Origin: Luteimonas colneyensis
GTDB lineage: Bacteria; Pseudomonadota; Gammaproteobacteria; Xanthomonadales; Xanthomonadaceae
Length of the DNA: 64,000 nucleotides
Assembly (NCBI RefSeq): GCF_014836665.1
Contig: NZ_JACSQJ010000001.1
Location: forward strand, 498,387-562,386
Direction: 5' to 3'
Part shown: piece by piece, positions 8,017 through 15,810 of the stretch
Numbering within the stretch: position 1 is the first letter of the stretch
Layout of the letters: each line of letters starts with the position of its first letter
The notes under the pieces: generated by a model
The model's input: the letters and a program-made list of their open reading frames with translations, nothing else
Database searches by the model: none
What the model was told of the DNA's origin: nothing
Position numbers and translations under genes: made by a program

Positions 8017-8907
8017 TCAGTCGCCCAGCAGGCGCGTCAGCGCCTCGTCCTTGTCCCGCCACATCCCGTTGAGCCACTGCTGGAAGCGCGCGCGCGCCGC
8101 GCGGTCGTCCTGGTAGCGCCCCCCCATCGCCTCGCTGTCGGGGATCGGGCGTTGGCGCACCAGCACGTGCACGTCCGGGATCCGCCCGCCCATCAGGTCC
8201 ATCATCGTCGGACGCCCGCCCGGATAGGCGATGGTGACGTCCAGCACCGCGTGCAGCGCATCGCCCATGGCGTCGACCACGAAGGCCACGCCGCCGGCCT
8301 TGGGCTTGAGCAGGTGGCGGTAGGGCGAGGCCTGGCGCGCGTGCTTCTCCGGCGTGAACCGGGTGCCTTCGACGAAGTTCATCACCGCCACCGGTATCTC
8401 GCGGAACTTCGCGCAGGCCCGGCGCGTGGCCTCGATGTCGCGCTGGCCCAGCTCCGGGTTCTTCGCGATCTCCGCGCGGCTGTAGCGGCCCATGAAGGGG
8501 AAGTCGAGCGCCCACCAGGCCAGGCCCAGCACCGGCACCCAGAACAGCTGCTGCTTGAGGAAGAAGCGAAGCAGCGGGATGCGGCGGTTGAACACCTTCT
8601 GCAGCACGACGATGTCGACCCAGCTCTGGTGGTTGGCCAGCACGAGGTAGTGGCCGTCGGCCAGCAGCCCGTCGTCGCCGGCGACGTGGAAGCGGGTCCC
8701 GGTGAGGTGGTCTACCATCCAGGTATTGGCCGCGATCCAGCTTTCGGCGATGGCCGCCAGCACGCCGCCCAGCGCACGGCGCAGGCCGGGGAACGGCAGC
8801 AGCGCCTTCACCAGCGCCAGCAGCAGCAGCGGCAGCGCGTGCACCAGCGTGTGCAGGATGATCAGGAGCAGGACCAGGGCGGCGCGCAGCGAGGACATCA
8901 GGGGCAC
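8017..8907 (-). CDS. YihG-like inner-membrane lysophospholipid acyltransferase
   Basis: A 296-residue PlsC-family acyltransferase closest in style to E. coli YihG. Two N-terminal membrane segments (residues 8-38) precede the catalytic block NHQSWVDI (HX4D motif, His93 and Asp98) and the substrate-binding FVEGTRFT (178-185). These enzymes transfer acyl chains to the sn-2 position of lysophosphatidic acid or related lysolipids at the inner membrane. Start could be ATG 8907 or the internal ATG four codons later; the difference is trivial. Single-gene unit, convergent with the small basic protein gene. Confidence 0.88.
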   Translation of the reverse strand: MPLMSSLRAALVLLLIILHTLVHALPLLLLALVKALLPFPGLRRALGGVLAAIAESWIAANTWMVDHLTGTRFHVAGDDGLLADGHYLVLANHQSWVDIVVLQKVFNRRIPLLRFFLKQQLFWVPVLGLAWWALDFPFMGRYSRAEIAKNPELGQRDIEATRRACAKFREIPVAVMNFVEGTRFTPEKHARQASPYRHLLKPKAGGVAFVVDAMGDALHAVLDVTIAYPGGRPTMMDLMGGRIPDVHVLVRQRPIPDSEAMGGRYQDDRAARARFQQWLNGMWRDKDEALTRLLGD

Positions 8908-9070
8908 GGCGGACGATCCGGTGGCGGGGGCGCGAAGCGTAGCAAACAGCGGCGGCGGACCAGTGCGCGGCCCGCGCGGTCCGCGCCGGCGTGACTAAAG
9001 GCGGGTGAAGCCCGACGCCACGGCCGCTAGAGTCGACGTTTGCAGCGCCCCGTCCCGGCGCGAAGGAACC

Positions 9071-10666
9071 ATGATGTCGAAGCGTTGCGTGATGGCGTTG
9101 CTCCTTGCCGCCAGCGGCCTGGCGATGGCCAACGAACCGGTGGACCTGGACATGGTCAGCCGGATCCGCCAGGAGGCCTTCCACAACTCCCAGGTCATGG
9201 CGACCTTCAGCCACCTCACCGAAACCATCGGCCCGCGCCTGAGCAACTCGCCGCAGATGGCCGAAGCCAACGCCTGGACGCGCGGCAAGTTCAGCGAGTG
9301 GGGCCTGTCCAACGTCCATGACGACGCCTTCGACGACTTCGGCCGCGGCTGGGAGTTCAGCGCCGCCAGCGTCGAGATGCTCGGCGGGCGCGTGCAGCCG
9401 CTGCACGCCCTGCCCAAGGCCTGGACGCCCGGCACCGACGGTCCCGTCGAGGGCGAGCTGGTGAAGGTCGACATCAAGACCCTGGCCGACATCGAGAAGT
9501 ACCGCGGCAAGCTCGGCGGCAAGGTCCTGCTGCTGGGCGATGCGCGCGAGTACAAGCGCGGCACCGAGCCGGATTCGCACCGCCACGACGCCACCTCGCT
9601 GGAAGGGCTGCAGGAATTCACCGTGCCGAAGACCGCCGCCGCCGACCGCGCGAAGCGGGTCAAGGAGTACGGCGAGCGCCAGCAGCTCAGCCGCGCCGTC
9701 AACGAATTCTTCGCCGCGGAAGGCGCGCTGGCCGCGATCAGCATCAGCAGCTGGGACAACGGCATCATCCGCGTCGCCGGCGGTGGCCCGCGCAAGGCCG
9801 GTGAGCCGGTCGGGATCCCCGAACTGGCCATGATCGCCGAGCACTTCAATCCGCTGGTGCGCGCGCTCGACGATGGCCAGACGGTGCGCCTGCGCGTCAA
9901 CGTCGCCGCGCGCTTCACCGACGAAGCCAACCAGCCCGGCCACAACACCATCGCCGAGATCCCCGGCCGCGGCGGCAAGGCCGGCGAGATCGTGATGATC
10001 GGCGCGCACCTCGACTCCTGGCACACCGGCACCGGCGCCGCCGACAACGCCGCCGGCGTGGCGGTGATGATGGAGGCCATGCGCATCCTCAAGGCCGTCG
10101 GCGCACGCCCCGAGCGCACCATCCGCGTCGCGCTGTGGAGCGGCGAGGAACAGGGCCTGGTCGGCTCGCAGGACTACGTGGCGCGCAACTTCGCCCACTA
10201 CCCCGAGCCCACCGACCCGGCGCAGAAGGCGCTGCCGGCGTCGCTGCGCGAGCCGACCGGCCCGCTGCGCAAGCTGCGCGACTACGAGCGCTTCTCGGTC
10301 TACTTCAACATGGACAACGGCTCGGGCCGCTTCCGCGGCATCTACGCCCAGGAAAACCTGGCGGCGATGCCGATCTTCGAGGCCTGGCTCAAGCCCTTCC
10401 ACGACGTCGGTGCCACCACGGTCGCCACCCGCAACACCGGCAGCACCGACCACATCGCCTTCGACCGCGTCGGCCTGCCCGGCTTCCAGTTCATCCAGGA
10501 CCGGCTGGACTACTTCACCAACGTCCACCACACCCACCTGGACACCTGGGACCACGCCGAGCCCGAGGACCTCAAGCAGGCCGCGGCCATCGTGGCCTCG
10601 TTCGCCTACCACGCGGCGATGCGCGACGAGCGGATGCCGCGCAAGCCGCTGCTCGATCCGAAGTAA
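9071..10666 (+). CDS. secreted M28 zinc metallopeptidase with PA domain
   Basis: A 531-residue exported aminopeptidase-like enzyme. It has a short signal peptide (residues 1-20, ending AMA-NE), a region corresponding to the PA insert (about 110-260) and a C-terminal M28 catalytic domain. Zinc-ligand and catalytic motifs are visible: HLDSW with His313 and Asp315, AADNAAG with Asp325, SGEEQG with Glu359/Glu360, GSTDH with Asp460, and HHTHLDTWD near the end. The family removes N-terminal residues from peptides or splits dipeptides outside the cytoplasm. An AAGGAA box precedes tandem ATGs at 9071 and 9074; the second has better spacing. Followed by a hairpin that probably ends transcription. Confidence 0.92.
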   Translation: MMSKRCVMALLLAASGLAMANEPVDLDMVSRIRQEAFHNSQVMATFSHLTETIGPRLSNSPQMAEANAWTRGKFSEWGLSNVHDDAFDDFGRGWEFSAASVEMLGGRVQPLHALPKAWTPGTDGPVEGELVKVDIKTLADIEKYRGKLGGKVLLLGDAREYKRGTEPDSHRHDATSLEGLQEFTVPKTAAADRAKRVKEYGERQQLSRAVNEFFAAEGALAAISISSWDNGIIRVAGGGPRKAGEPVGIPELAMIAEHFNPLVRALDDGQTVRLRVNVAARFTDEANQPGHNTIAEIPGRGGKAGEIVMIGAHLDSWHTGTGAADNAAGVAVMMEAMRILKAVGARPERTIRVALWSGEEQGLVGSQDYVARNFAHYPEPTDPAQKALPASLREPTGPLRKLRDYERFSVYFNMDNGSGRFRGIYAQENLAAMPIFEAWLKPFHDVGATTVATRNTGSTDHIAFDRVGLPGFQFIQDRLDYFTNVHHTHLDTWDHAEPEDLKQAAAIVASFAYHAAMRDERMPRKPLLDPK

Positions 10667-10673
10667 CGCCTGC

Positions 10674-10702
10674 GCCGCCGCGGCCCCCGGGTCCGCGGCG
10701 GC
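10674..10702. terminator. bidirectional hairpin between convergent genes
   Basis: A perfect 10-bp inverted repeat (GCCGCCGCGG / CCGCGGCGGC) with a 9-base loop lies between the stop codons of the M28 peptidase and the borosin-methyltransferase fusion. The position suits a terminator used from both sides, although there is no clear T-run. Confidence 0.5.
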
Positions 10703-10711
10703 CACCACGCC

Positions 10712-13210
10712 TCAGGCGCCGGCCTGCACCCTGCGCGGCACGCTCAGCGCCGGGATCACCAGGGTGGTGTATTCCTCGTAATGCGCCGAGGGCAGGTCCG
10801 CGAGCGCAAGGCGGTCCATCCGCGGCGCATCGATCGGCAGCTGCGCCGCCTCGTACAGCACCACCTCGTGGTCGGCGGGATACCAGCGCAGCAGCTTGTC
10901 GACCAGGGCCTGCAGACCTTCCGGTTCGGCGTGCAGCCGGGTGCACGAGAGATCTCCGGCCAGCGTCACCTGCCACAGCAGCACCAGCGCGGCGGTGTCC
11001 GGTTCGCGGTCGTGGATCATGAAGTGCGTGGCCTCGAGCGACTGCACGCCGCGCAGTCCCGGGTCCAGGCCGAGGTCGGCGTACAGGCAGGCTTCGGCGG
11101 AGATCCCGGGTTCCATGCGCGCCGGCAGGCCCAGCGCGCGCGTCCTGCGCACCACCGCATGCGGCACGTCGGCGAAGACGCCCGGGTGGCCGTAGAACAC
11201 CGCGCAGACCCGCCGACCGGCCTCGACCGCGGCCATGATCGCGGCCTCGATCTCGCGGTAGGTCTCCCGACGGTCCTTGCCCGGCGCGTAGTGGACGCCG
11301 AGGTTGACGGCGTCGGGCCGGAAGCCGTGGATCATCCCCAGCGCGAACGGATCGACCAGGCAGAACACCACCTCGGCCTCGCGGATCTCCGACAGCGTGC
11401 GCTCGCTGGCGTGGCGCCCGAACTGGATGCCGCTGCCCACCACCACCAGCGATCCGCTGGGCCCCGCCTCCGGCTGCTCCACCCCGCGCGCGCGCACCAC
11501 CCGGTCGCGCCCGCCGTGCTTGGCGCGGTACAGCGCCTGGTCGGCGTTGTGGATGAGCTGTTCGAGCGTGGGTGTGCTGCCGTCGTACTGGCTCACGCCG
11601 GCGCTGAGGTTGAAGCTGAAGGTCTGCCCGAACACGGTGATCGGCTCCATCCGCTCGCGCAGGCGCTGCAGCAGCGCTTCGGCGTCGGCGGCGGTTCCCT
11701 GCAACAGGATCGTGAACTCGTCGCCGCCGCTGCGGCCGGCGATCGCACGGGCCCCGACGATCCCGCTGATCCAGCCACCGAGCGAACGCAGCGCCTCGTC
11801 GCCCGCCGCATGGCCGTAGCGATCGTTGACCTGCTTGAAGAGGTCGATGTCGGCGATGACGGCGGTGAACGGACGGCCCTCCTGGCGCGCGCGCCGGAAG
11901 GCCTCGCCGCCGCGCTTGCGCACCTGCTGGTAGTTGAACAGGCCGGTCAGCCCGTCGCGCTCGGACTGATGGCGGTAGCGGCCGCGCTCGCGCGAACTGT
12001 GCCGCAGCAGCAGGAGCAGCAGCAGCGCGGTGACCATCAGGCCGAACATGCCCATGCCGAGCAGCCACTGCCGGCGCTGGGTGGCGGTGACCTGCAGCGC
12101 GGCCAGCTCCTTTTCGGCTTCGAGCAGCGCGATCTGGTGCTCCTTCAGCTGCGTGTCGAATTCCACCTGGAGATAGGCCAGGCGGCGCTCTCGGGATTCA
12201 CGCTCGGCGACTTCCTGGGCGTCCATCGCCCGACGCAGATGGGTCAGCGCCCCGCCTTCGTCGCCGCGCTGCTCCGCAAGCCTCGCGAGAAGGCGTTCGG
12301 TCTCGGCCACCGCGAGCTCGGTCTTCTGTCCGCGGTAGTACTCCAGCGTTTCGAGCAGCATGGACTCGGCGTGCTCGAGTTCCCGGTCCAGCGAGATGAG
12401 GTTGCCGGCCAGCTCCAGCCGCGCGCTCCAGCTGCCGGCTGCAAAGCCCGTCGCCTCGAATTCGGCCAGCGCCTGGCGCGACCAGTCCAGGGCCTCAAGG
12501 GGGCGGCCCTGGGCCGCGACCATCTTGCCGACGCCGTACTTGGCGTTGGCGACAAAGACGCGGTCGCCGGCGGCCTGGCAGGCGTCCATCTGGCGCCGCC
12601 TCCAGCCCTCGGCTTCGACGTAGTTGCCCGCATGGTCCTCGGCCATCGCGAGGTCGGCAAGCGCCAGGCAGCGCCCGCGCGCATCACCCTCCGCCTGGAC
12701 CGCATCCAGGGCCTGTCGCGCGAGGTCGCGTGCCTTGCCGATCTCACCCACCAGCGTATGCAGGTAGCTGGCGGCTCCGAGCAGGCCGGGGGCGCCTTCC
12801 GGCGCATCGGGCAGGTATTCCAGGCCCTCGCTCAGCCAGCCGAAGGCCCGCGGCCAGTCCTCGACGTTGGCGGCGATGCTGATCGCGGTGGTGTAGGCGC
12901 GCACCCGCAGCGCGGCCGGCATCTCCGCCTGCTGCAGCAGGCGGGAGAAGCCCTGCAGCGCGGCAGGCTCCTTGCCGGCCAGCCCGAGGTTGCGCAGGCG
13001 CACGAACTCGATCCGGGCGCGCTGCTCCGGCGTGAGTTCATCCAGGCGCGAAGCCAGGTCGTCGAGCCTGCGATCGGATTCACGCCAGTGCGTGGAGATC
13101 GCCAGCCGCTCGATCTCCGCGACCTCCGCTTCCAGCCCGTCGTCGGCAAGCACCGGCGCGGCTGCCAGCACCAGCACGAGGACGGCGGCAATGCGGGCCA
13201 GCCGGCACAT
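10712..13210 (-). CDS. TPR sensor - TM - GGDEF - borosin-type peptide alpha-N-methyltransferase fusion
   Basis: An 832-residue protein with an unusual domain order. Residues 1-22 are a signal peptide. Residues 25-335 are TPR-like helical repeats, expected in the periplasm, followed by a coiled coil (340-375) and one membrane helix (383-403). Residues 418-575 form a GGDEF domain with SGGDEF at 494-499; the RxxD inhibitory site is absent. Residues 586-822 form a tetrapyrrole-methylase-fold domain that matches borosin methyltransferases of the SonM/OphMA type: VVVGSGIQ, Tyr641-x6-Arg648-x2-Tyr651, FYGHPGVFA (672-680), MEPGISAEACLYADLG, EATHFM, LLWQ and HEVVLYEAAQLPI. Those enzymes methylate backbone amides of a precursor peptide with SAM. 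The precursor-like gene lies 38 bp upstream. Domain assignments are firm; coupling of c-di-GMP signalling to methylation is inferred. Confidence 0.88.
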   Translation of the reverse strand: MCRLARIAAVLVLVLAAAPVLADDGLEAEVAEIERLAISTHWRESDRRLDDLASRLDELTPEQRARIEFVRLRNLGLAGKEPAALQGFSRLLQQAEMPAALRVRAYTTAISIAANVEDWPRAFGWLSEGLEYLPDAPEGAPGLLGAASYLHTLVGEIGKARDLARQALDAVQAEGDARGRCLALADLAMAEDHAGNYVEAEGWRRRQMDACQAAGDRVFVANAKYGVGKMVAAQGRPLEALDWSRQALAEFEATGFAAGSWSARLELAGNLISLDRELEHAESMLLETLEYYRGQKTELAVAETERLLARLAEQRGDEGGALTHLRRAMDAQEVAERESRERRLAYLQVEFDTQLKEHQIALLEAEKELAALQVTATQRRQWLLGMGMFGLMVTALLLLLLLRHSSRERGRYRHQSERDGLTGLFNYQQVRKRGGEAFRRARQEGRPFTAVIADIDLFKQVNDRYGHAAGDEALRSLGGWISGIVGARAIAGRSGGDEFTILLQGTAADAEALLQRLRERMEPITVFGQTFSFNLSAGVSQYDGSTPTLEQLIHNADQALYRAKHGGRDRVVRARGVEQPEAGPSGSLVVVGSGIQFGRHASERTLSEIREAEVVFCLVDPFALGMIHGFRPDAVNLGVHYAPGKDRRETYREIEAAIMAAVEAGRRVCAVFYGHPGVFADVPHAVVRRTRALGLPARMEPGISAEACLYADLGLDPGLRGVQSLEATHFMIHDREPDTAALVLLWQVTLAGDLSCTRLHAEPEGLQALVDKLLRWYPADHEVVLYEAAQLPIDAPRMDRLALADLPSAHYEEYTTLVIPALSVPRRVQAGA

Positions 13211-13248
13211 GGGCGCGGGGCGTCGGCGGACGGCGGCGAAGACGGCGG

Positions 13249-13467
13249 TCAGTACGCCTTGACGATGTGGTTGGTCGCGAACTGGCCGTCGCTCAGCCCG
13301 GTCAGCTTCTTGATGGACGCGTAGTCCTTCGCCAGCATGGCCTTCTGCTCTTCGTCCGTGAGGCCGGCGCGGCTTACCACGGCGGCGGGGTCCTTCTCGT
13401 ACTCCGCGGCCAGCGCGGCATCACTCGCAAGCTTCCTCATCAGGTCGAGCAGCGTCAGCATCTTCAT
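13249..13467 (-). CDS. SonA-like split-borosin precursor peptide (72 aa)
   Basis: A 72-residue protein resembling precursors of split borosins such as Shewanella SonA. A helical recognition domain (roughly 1-55; motifs EYEKDPAAVV and AGLTDEEQKAML) is followed by a short C-terminal tail, GLSDGQFATNHIVKAY, in the position of the methylated core. No signal peptide is present. The SD-like GGGGA suits the second ATG (13461, 7-base spacing) better than the first (13467), so the product may be 70 residues. The methyltransferase-GGDEF fusion starts 38 bp downstream on the same strand, so the two form an operon. Alternative reading: a small LigA/Nif11-like protein without core function, but the adjacency makes a substrate role likely. 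Confidence 0.82.
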   Translation of the reverse strand: MKMLTLLDLMRKLASDAALAAEYEKDPAAVVSRAGLTDEEQKAMLAKDYASIKKLTGLSDGQFATNHIVKAY

Positions 13468-13732
13468 GTCCCCGTTGATGTGCGAACATCCATGGCCGCT
13501 CCGGGACTCCCCAGCCCCTTCCCGGCCCTCGGCATCCGCCGACATTAGCACACGAAGGCGGACTCCCGGCGGTCGCAGCGGCGAGCATCGCGACCACCAG
13601 CATCGCGGCCATCGGCAGCGCATGCGTGCGTGCGGACATGGGGGCATGCTCGCAGGCGCTCCATGCCCGGCGCGTGGGCACGCGGCGCGATGGTCACGGC
13701 ATGATCATTGCGGCGCTGCGAGCATCGGCGCC

Positions 13733-14590
13733 ATGGCTTTGCGAGACATCACCGCCGCGCGCGGCCGCTACTTCGCCGGCGACGACCTGCCGATCCCCAC
13801 CCCCGCGACACGCGAATGGAACATCGCGGTGTCCGACGGCCCCGTCGTCGCCACCGCGATCCACGATGGCCACCGCATCCGGCCCGCGCTGCGGCCCCTG
13901 CTGGCGCTGTCCGACGCGGCACGCTTCCGCGAGGAGGATCCGCTCACCGGCCTGCTCACCGCCGTTGGCGACGTACGCGTCCAGGTCCCGACCTCGCGCT
14001 TCGAGCTCGACCACAACCGGCCCCGCAAGGGCGCGGTGTACGCCGGACCGGACGACTGCTGGGGCCTGGAGGTGTGGCGACGACCACTGCCCGAGGCCGA
14101 GATCGCGCAGTCACTCGCCGGCTGGGACCGGTTCCGCTCGATGTTCGCGGAGCTCCTCGACCACCTGCTCGAACGCTGGGACGCCGTGCTGCTGGTCGAC
14201 ATCCACAGCTATAACCACCGCCGCGACGGACCCGATGCCGGCGCCGCGCCGCAGGACGACAATCCGGACATCGAACTGGGACTGACCACGGCCGATCCAG
14301 CGCGCTGGGGCGACGTGACCGCCCGCTTCGCCGACGCCTTGCGCGCCACGCCGATCGCCGGCCGCGTGCCGGACGTGCGCGCGAACGTGCGCTTCCCCAC
14401 CGGCGGCGACTTCCCGGAATGGGTATACGCGCGCTGGGGCCACCGCGTATGCACGATCTCGCCCGAATACAAGAAGATCTTCATGGACGAGCACAGCGGC
14501 CAGGCGGACATCGCCGCGCTGTACGCCATGCGCGACGGGCTGCAGGCCGCGGTCGACGCCGTCCGCGACGACTTCAGGGCCGTCGGGTGA
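13733..14590 (+). CDS. N-formylglutamate amidohydrolase family protein
   Basis: A 285-residue member of the N-formylglutamate deformylase (HutG-type) zinc amidohydrolase family. Metal-binding candidates are the AIHDGH motif (His44, His47) and VDIHSYNH further on; a conserved Arg/Glu-rich ISPEYKK segment lies near the C-terminus. There are no histidine-utilisation genes nearby, so a Hut role is unlikely. It is the first gene of a tightly overlapping trio: its TGA overlaps a GTG start of the QEGLA metallopeptidase. This trio recurs in proteobacteria, but its product is not known to me. The start at ATG 13733 is the first codon that keeps the conserved N-terminus. Confidence 0.85.
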   Translation: MALRDITAARGRYFAGDDLPIPTPATREWNIAVSDGPVVATAIHDGHRIRPALRPLLALSDAARFREEDPLTGLLTAVGDVRVQVPTSRFELDHNRPRKGAVYAGPDDCWGLEVWRRPLPEAEIAQSLAGWDRFRSMFAELLDHLLERWDAVLLVDIHSYNHRRDGPDAGAAPQDDNPDIELGLTTADPARWGDVTARFADALRATPIAGRVPDVRANVRFPTGGDFPEWVYARWGHRVCTISPEYKKIFMDEHSGQADIAALYAMRDGLQAAVDAVRDDFRAVG

Positions 14591-15810
14591 GCGCGGAGCA
14601 CGACGCTGTGAAGCCACGTCCCCTGCCGCCGGTCGCTGCCGCGGTGGACGCGGCGCTGATCGAGCTCGACGCCGGGCTGGACTGGCTGATCGCGCTCACG
14701 CCGCTGGGCACCGACGCGCTCTGGGAGGACTTCGAAGCCTCCGGCCGCCGGCGGGTGGCCCCGCTGCGCTATGCCGAGCCGCCGGCGGGCCTCGACGCGA
14801 TGCGCGAGCAACTGCTGGCGCTGCCGGTGGAGCGGATCGAGTCGCCGCTGCTGGCCGGCGTGCTCGGCGAGAAGCAGCGCGAACTCGCGCGCATGATCGA
14901 ACTTGTGCGCCTGCGCGGCACCGACGGCTTCGTCGGCGCGAGCATCGACCTGTTCGGCGGCGTCGAGGCCGGGCTGCTGGCGCTGGCCCGCGACATCCTC
15001 GCCACCGTCGCCGACAGCGAGCCGCTGGAAGCCGACACCGGCGTCGACGCGGTGGTCGCCGCGGTCGAGGACGAAGTGGACTGGTACCGCGGGCGCGCGC
15101 CCGGCTTCAGCCTCGACGTGGTGGTCGACGCCGACATCGGCTCGCTGATGATGGTGTCCCACGGCCGCCTCTACCTCGATGCCCGCCTGCGCCTGCCGCG
15201 CGCGCGGCTGCAGCCGCTGGTGCAGCACGAGGTCGGCACCCACGTGCTCACGCGCCACAACGGCCTGCAGCAGCCGCTGCGCCAGCTTTCGGTGGGGCTT
15301 GCGCGCTACGACCCGCTGCAGGAAGGGCTGGGCGTGCTGGCCGAGTACCTGTCCGGCTACCTGCCGGGCGAACGGCTGCGGGTGCTGGCCGCGCGCGTGG
15401 TGGCCGCCGACATGGCGATCCACGGCGAGGACATCCCTGCCGTCTTCGCCTGCCTGCACGATGCGCACGGATTCTCCACCGCGGATGCCTTCGACATCGC
15501 GGTGCGCGCGCTCCGCGGCGGCGGCCTCACCAAGGACGCGGTCTACCTGCGCGGCCTGCGCGACCTGCTCGGGCACCTGCGCTCAGGCGGCAGCTTCGAG
15601 CTGCTGTTCTCCGGCAAGTTCGCGCTCGATCATCTCGCGGTGCTGGAGCAGCTCGCGGCCGCCGGCTGGGTGCTGCCGCCCGCCCTGCTGCCCCGCTACG
15701 CGCTGGCCGACGGCTTCGACGACGTGCTGGCGCGTGGACGGCAGGTTGGCGTCGCCGACCTGCACCACGTCCATCCCCCTTCCCCTGCCCCCGAGGAATC
15801 CGTGCCATGA
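14587..15810 (+). CDS. DUF1704 / QEGLA-motif zinc metallopeptidase-like protein
   Basis: A 407-residue protein of the family named after its QEGLA motif (annotated elsewhere as flavohemoglobin-expression-modulating; eukaryotic relatives are tyrosine carboxypeptidases of the MATCAP type). The gluzincin-like motif HEVGTH is at 214-219 and LQEGLG at 244-249, supplying two histidines and a glutamate. No signal peptide, so it is cytoplasmic. Its GTG start at 14587 overlaps the upstream stop (GTGA); a second GTG at 14608 is possible. Its own stop overlaps the start of the ATP-grasp gene (ATGA at 15807). This tight coupling suggests that the three proteins act together on one substrate. Confidence 0.85.
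   Translation: MSAEHDAVKPRPLPPVAAAVDAALIELDAGLDWLIALTPLGTDALWEDFEASGRRRVAPLRYAEPPAGLDAMREQLLALPVERIESPLLAGVLGEKQRELARMIELVRLRGTDGFVGASIDLFGGVEAGLLALARDILATVADSEPLEADTGVDAVVAAVEDEVDWYRGRAPGFSLDVVVDADIGSLMMVSHGRLYLDARLRLPRARLQPLVQHEVGTHVLTRHNGLQQPLRQLSVGLARYDPLQEGLGVLAEYLSGYLPGERLRVLAARVVAADMAIHGEDIPAVFACLHDAHGFSTADAFDIAVRALRGGGLTKDAVYLRGLRDLLGHLRSGGSFELLFSGKFALDHLAVLEQLAAAGWVLPPALLPRYALADGFDDVLARGRQVGVADLHHVHPPSPAPEESVP

Noticed and set aside
7796-10708. Minus-strand open frame of about 970 codons across the acyltransferase and peptidase genes
   Set aside because: It is antisense to the M28 gene and in another frame over the acyltransferase; both of those have clear family motifs.
10712-13210. 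C-terminal domain as a precorrin or diphthine methylase
   Set aside because: There are no cobalamin genes nearby, the motif set matches borosin enzymes in order, and a precursor-like gene is in the same operon.
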